A model generated the notes under the pieces. That model had not been told where the DNA came from, searched no databases, and saw nothing but the letters and a program-made list of their open reading frames with translations. A stretch of DNA of 64,000 nucleotides from CAMCXT01 sp040403315 (lineage in GTDB: Bacteria; Bacteroidota; Bacteroidia; M30B66), in assembly GCA_040403315.1 (NCBI GenBank), contig JBBAKX010000002.1, positions 1 to 64,000 of the forward strand, given 5' to 3'. This document shows positions 62,254-64,000 of the stretch, one piece after another. The translations under genes and the position numbers were made by a program. Position 1 is the first letter of the stretch, and each line of letters opens with the position of its first letter.

Positions 62254-64000
62254 TTGAGCAGAAATTTCCTATCCTATTTTATAACAATAATTGCTGCTTT
62301 GGTAGCGGTATTTTTTATTGTTCAGGCGGGAGGTTTATTCGAATCAACTGAAGTTCGGGAGGCTTCACAACACATGATAGTAGTTTCCCCGCAAGACCAA
62401 GTTGTTGCAACATTCAGCGAGAATTTAGGGCATACGCTGCCGATGTTGATTATTCAAATAATTACCATTATTGCCTTTTCTCGTTTTTTGGGTTTTTTCT
62501 TTTCGAGAATTGGTCAGCCGAGTGTAATTGGTGAAATATTGGCTGGTATTCTTTTGGGGCCTTCCCTACTCGGACTTTATTTCCCCGAGGTTTCTTCACT
62601 GATATTTCCAGTTAGTTCATTAGGAAATCTGCAATTCTTGAGTCAGATTGGATTGATCCTATTCATGTTCGTGATTGGTATGGAACTGGATGTTAACGTA
62701 TTGAAAAGTAAGGCGAAGGACGCGATTTTCATTTCACATGTGAGTATTGTTTTCCCTTTTTCGCTAGGTGTCGGATTGGCTTATTTCACTTATCTAGATT
62801 TTGCACCCAACAATGTTCAGTTCATTTCATTTGCTCTTTTCATGGGGATTTCGATGAGTGTAACAGCATTTCCGGTTTTGGCGCGCATCGTTCAAGAACG
62901 TGGATTAACGAAAACTAAACTTGGAATTATTGCCATCACAAGTGCAGCCATCGATGATGTTACAGCCTGGTGTTTGTTGGCCATTGTGATTGCTATCGTT
63001 AAGGCTGGTGCATTTACTCCTGCTCTTGTAACCATCGGCCTATCATTGGTTTATGTACTTTTCATGCTGTTGGTAATGCGGCCATTCTTGAATCGATTAG
63101 GTTCGATTTATTCGAATCGTGAAACCATTTCTAGAGGCATCATAGCGTTGGTATTTCTCATTTTGCTTAGCTCTGCATGGGCAACTGAAGTTATAGGGAT
63201 TCATGCGTTGTTCGGAGCGTTTCTAGCTGGTGTGGTAATGCCGCCAAACTTGAATTTCAGAAAGATCTTGGTCGACAAGATTGAAGATGTTGCGCTTGTA
63301 TTGTTGCTTCCATTATTCTTTGTTTTTACAGGACTTCGCACCCAAATTGGCTTGTTAAACGATTCTTCACTTTGGTACACCTGCTTAATAGTTATCCTAA
63401 TTGCTATTGTTGGTAAATTCTTAGGATCCGCACTAGCAGCAAGATATGTTGGTCAAACATGGAAAGACAGCCTGTCGATTGGCGCATTGATGAATACGCG
63501 CGGACTGATGGAACTGATCGTATTAAACATCGGTTATGACCTTGGTATTCTTAGTCCTGAGATGTTTGCGATGTTGGTTCTGATGGCATTGGTTACCACT
63601 TTCACTACAGGACCAATGTTGAGCATGATAAATTTCGTTTTCAAGGATAAAACCCAGGATGCAGAAGTTGTTCAGGGTCAAATCAAAGAAACCTATAAAG
63701 TGCTCATTTCATTTGGATTGGCAACCTCAGGAAGAACCTTGCTTCGATTGGCTACTCAAATGTTTGGTCAGAATACACGAGAAGTTTCATTCACAGCTAT
63801 GCACGTAACGTTAAGCGCAGAAGTGAACTTGATGAATGTTGAGGAGTTTGAACGTCAGAGCTTCAAACCAATCCTATCGGAAGCAGAGAAACTAAAATTA
63901 GAGATTCGAAAAGAGTACAAGACATCTCCCGATTTGCACAAAGAGGTGAATTCTTTTGTAGACAAAGAATCGTCTAACTTCCTATTGATTGGGGCTGGAC
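62254..64000 (+). CDS. Cation:proton antiporter (CPA2) with C-terminal stress-protein-like domain, truncated by window end
   Basis: A partial CDS of about 582 codons open to the end of the window. The best start is TTG at 62254 (preceded by an in-frame TGA at 62248), because the first in-frame ATG (62374) would remove the first membrane helix. About 13 membrane segments follow. CPA2 motifs: GQPSVIGEILAGILLGPSLL, FMFVIGMELDVNVLKSKAKD, GISMSVTAFPVLARIVQERG, SAAIDDVTAWCLLAIV, GIHALFGAFLAGVVMP and GALMNTRGLMELIVLNIGYD. The C-terminal part (KETYKVLISFGLATSGRTLL) looks like a Usp-type cytoplasmic domain. It exchanges Na+ or K+ for H+. Confidence 0.88.
   Translation, partial: MSRNFLSYFITIIAALVAVFFIVQAGGLFESTEVREASQHMIVVSPQDQVVATFSENLGHTLPMLIIQIITIIAFSRFLGFFFSRIGQPSVIGEILAGILLGPSLLGLYFPEVSSLIFPVSSLGNLQFLSQIGLILFMFVIGMELDVNVLKSKAKDAIFISHVSIVFPFSLGVGLAYFTYLDFAPNNVQFISFALFMGISMSVTAFPVLARIVQERGLTKTKLGIIAITSAAIDDVTAWCLLAIVIAIVKAGAFTPALVTIGLSLVYVLFMLLVMRPFLNRLGSIYSNRETISRGIIALVFLILLSSAWATEVIGIHALFGAFLAGVVMPPNLNFRKILVDKIEDVALVLLLPLFFVFTGLRTQIGLLNDSSLWYTCLIVILIAIVGKFLGSALAARYVGQTWKDSLSIGALMNTRGLMELIVLNIGYDLGILSPEMFAMLVLMALVTTFTTGPMLSMINFVFKDKTQDAEVVQGQIKETYKVLISFGLATSGRTLLRLATQMFGQNTREVSFTAMHVTLSAEVNLMNVEEFERQSFKPILSEAEKLKLEIRKEYKTSPDLHKEVNSFVDKESSNFLLIGAG

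Noticed and set aside
1..64000. tRNA and rRNA genes
   Set aside because: I looked for GTTCGA-type T-arms paired with acceptor stems in the intergenic gaps; the only one found belongs to the tmRNA.

Overview
The window is a 64 kb piece of a chromosome from a member of the Bacteroidota, most likely a marine or freshwater Flavobacteriales-type organism. The evidence is as follows. The tmRNA encodes the tag GENNYALAA. Several genes are preceded by the Bacteroidota -7 box TAnnTTTG rather than a sigma70 -10 box. There are type IX secretion cargo proteins with both type A and type B C-terminal sorting domains. SecD and SecF are fused, the S16 protein is elongated, and there is a TonB-dependent receptor with an N-terminal carboxypeptidase-like domain. 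The content is mostly core housekeeping. There is no integrase, transposase, phage gene, CRISPR array or antibiotic-resistance gene, and I found no tRNA or rRNA gene.

Layout. 0.1-8.8 kb: envelope proteins (DUF4349-like, DUF1684, DUF218), a two-gene TonB-receptor operon, an MFS permease, a tandem universal stress protein and uridine kinase. 8.8-11.8 kb: lysS divergent from rpsP-rimM. 11.8-12.5 kb: a decayed 265-bp tandem repeat. 12.5-25.4 kb: an acyl-CoA carboxylase beta subunit, a type-B T9SS protein, a histone-deacetylase-like amidohydrolase, a CpcT/CpeT-family protein, a zinc-ribbon protein, lepB-wbqC-like, a large hybrid histidine kinase and a saccharopine-dehydrogenase-like protein. 25.6-27.1 kb: ssrA followed by a strong hairpin and 2.4 copies of a 327-bp repeat. 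27.1-34.9 kb: TatD, TcdA, two TatA-type genes, SecDF, an FG-GAP T9SS protein and a cupin. 35-46.4 kb: acyl-CoA dehydrogenase, a PKD protein, a TIGR02757 protein, gatB, a TlpA-like lipoprotein, an M1 peptidase with a barrel-like C-terminus, and LpxH. 46.5-56.6 kb: dnaB, then a tightly packed run of genes joined by ATGA overlaps (a conserved protein often called asparagine synthetase B, a DUF6992-like protein, a membrane protein, a family 9 glycosyltransferase, threonine aldolase), an SRPBCC/GyrI-like gene broken by an in-frame TGA, and ttcA. 56.7-64 kb: a structured small RNA that looks like SRP RNA, dnaE, an Fe-S photolyase and a truncated cation/proton antiporter.

The most unusual material is intergenic. 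Two repeat arrays about 14 kb apart (five copies in total) share a core with the pattern TGGGwAGGGG...TAGC..TTGGG...CCC..CAAAAAAA, so they look like one dispersed, locally amplified element family of unknown function. Other points worth checking are the in-frame TGA in an otherwise intact SRPBCC/GyrI gene, the Ala/Pro/Glu repeat tail on ribosomal protein S16, an atypical SRP-like RNA upstream of dnaE, and a terminator that runs directly into the start codon of a tatA gene. I see no clear multi-gene novel defence or biosynthetic system.
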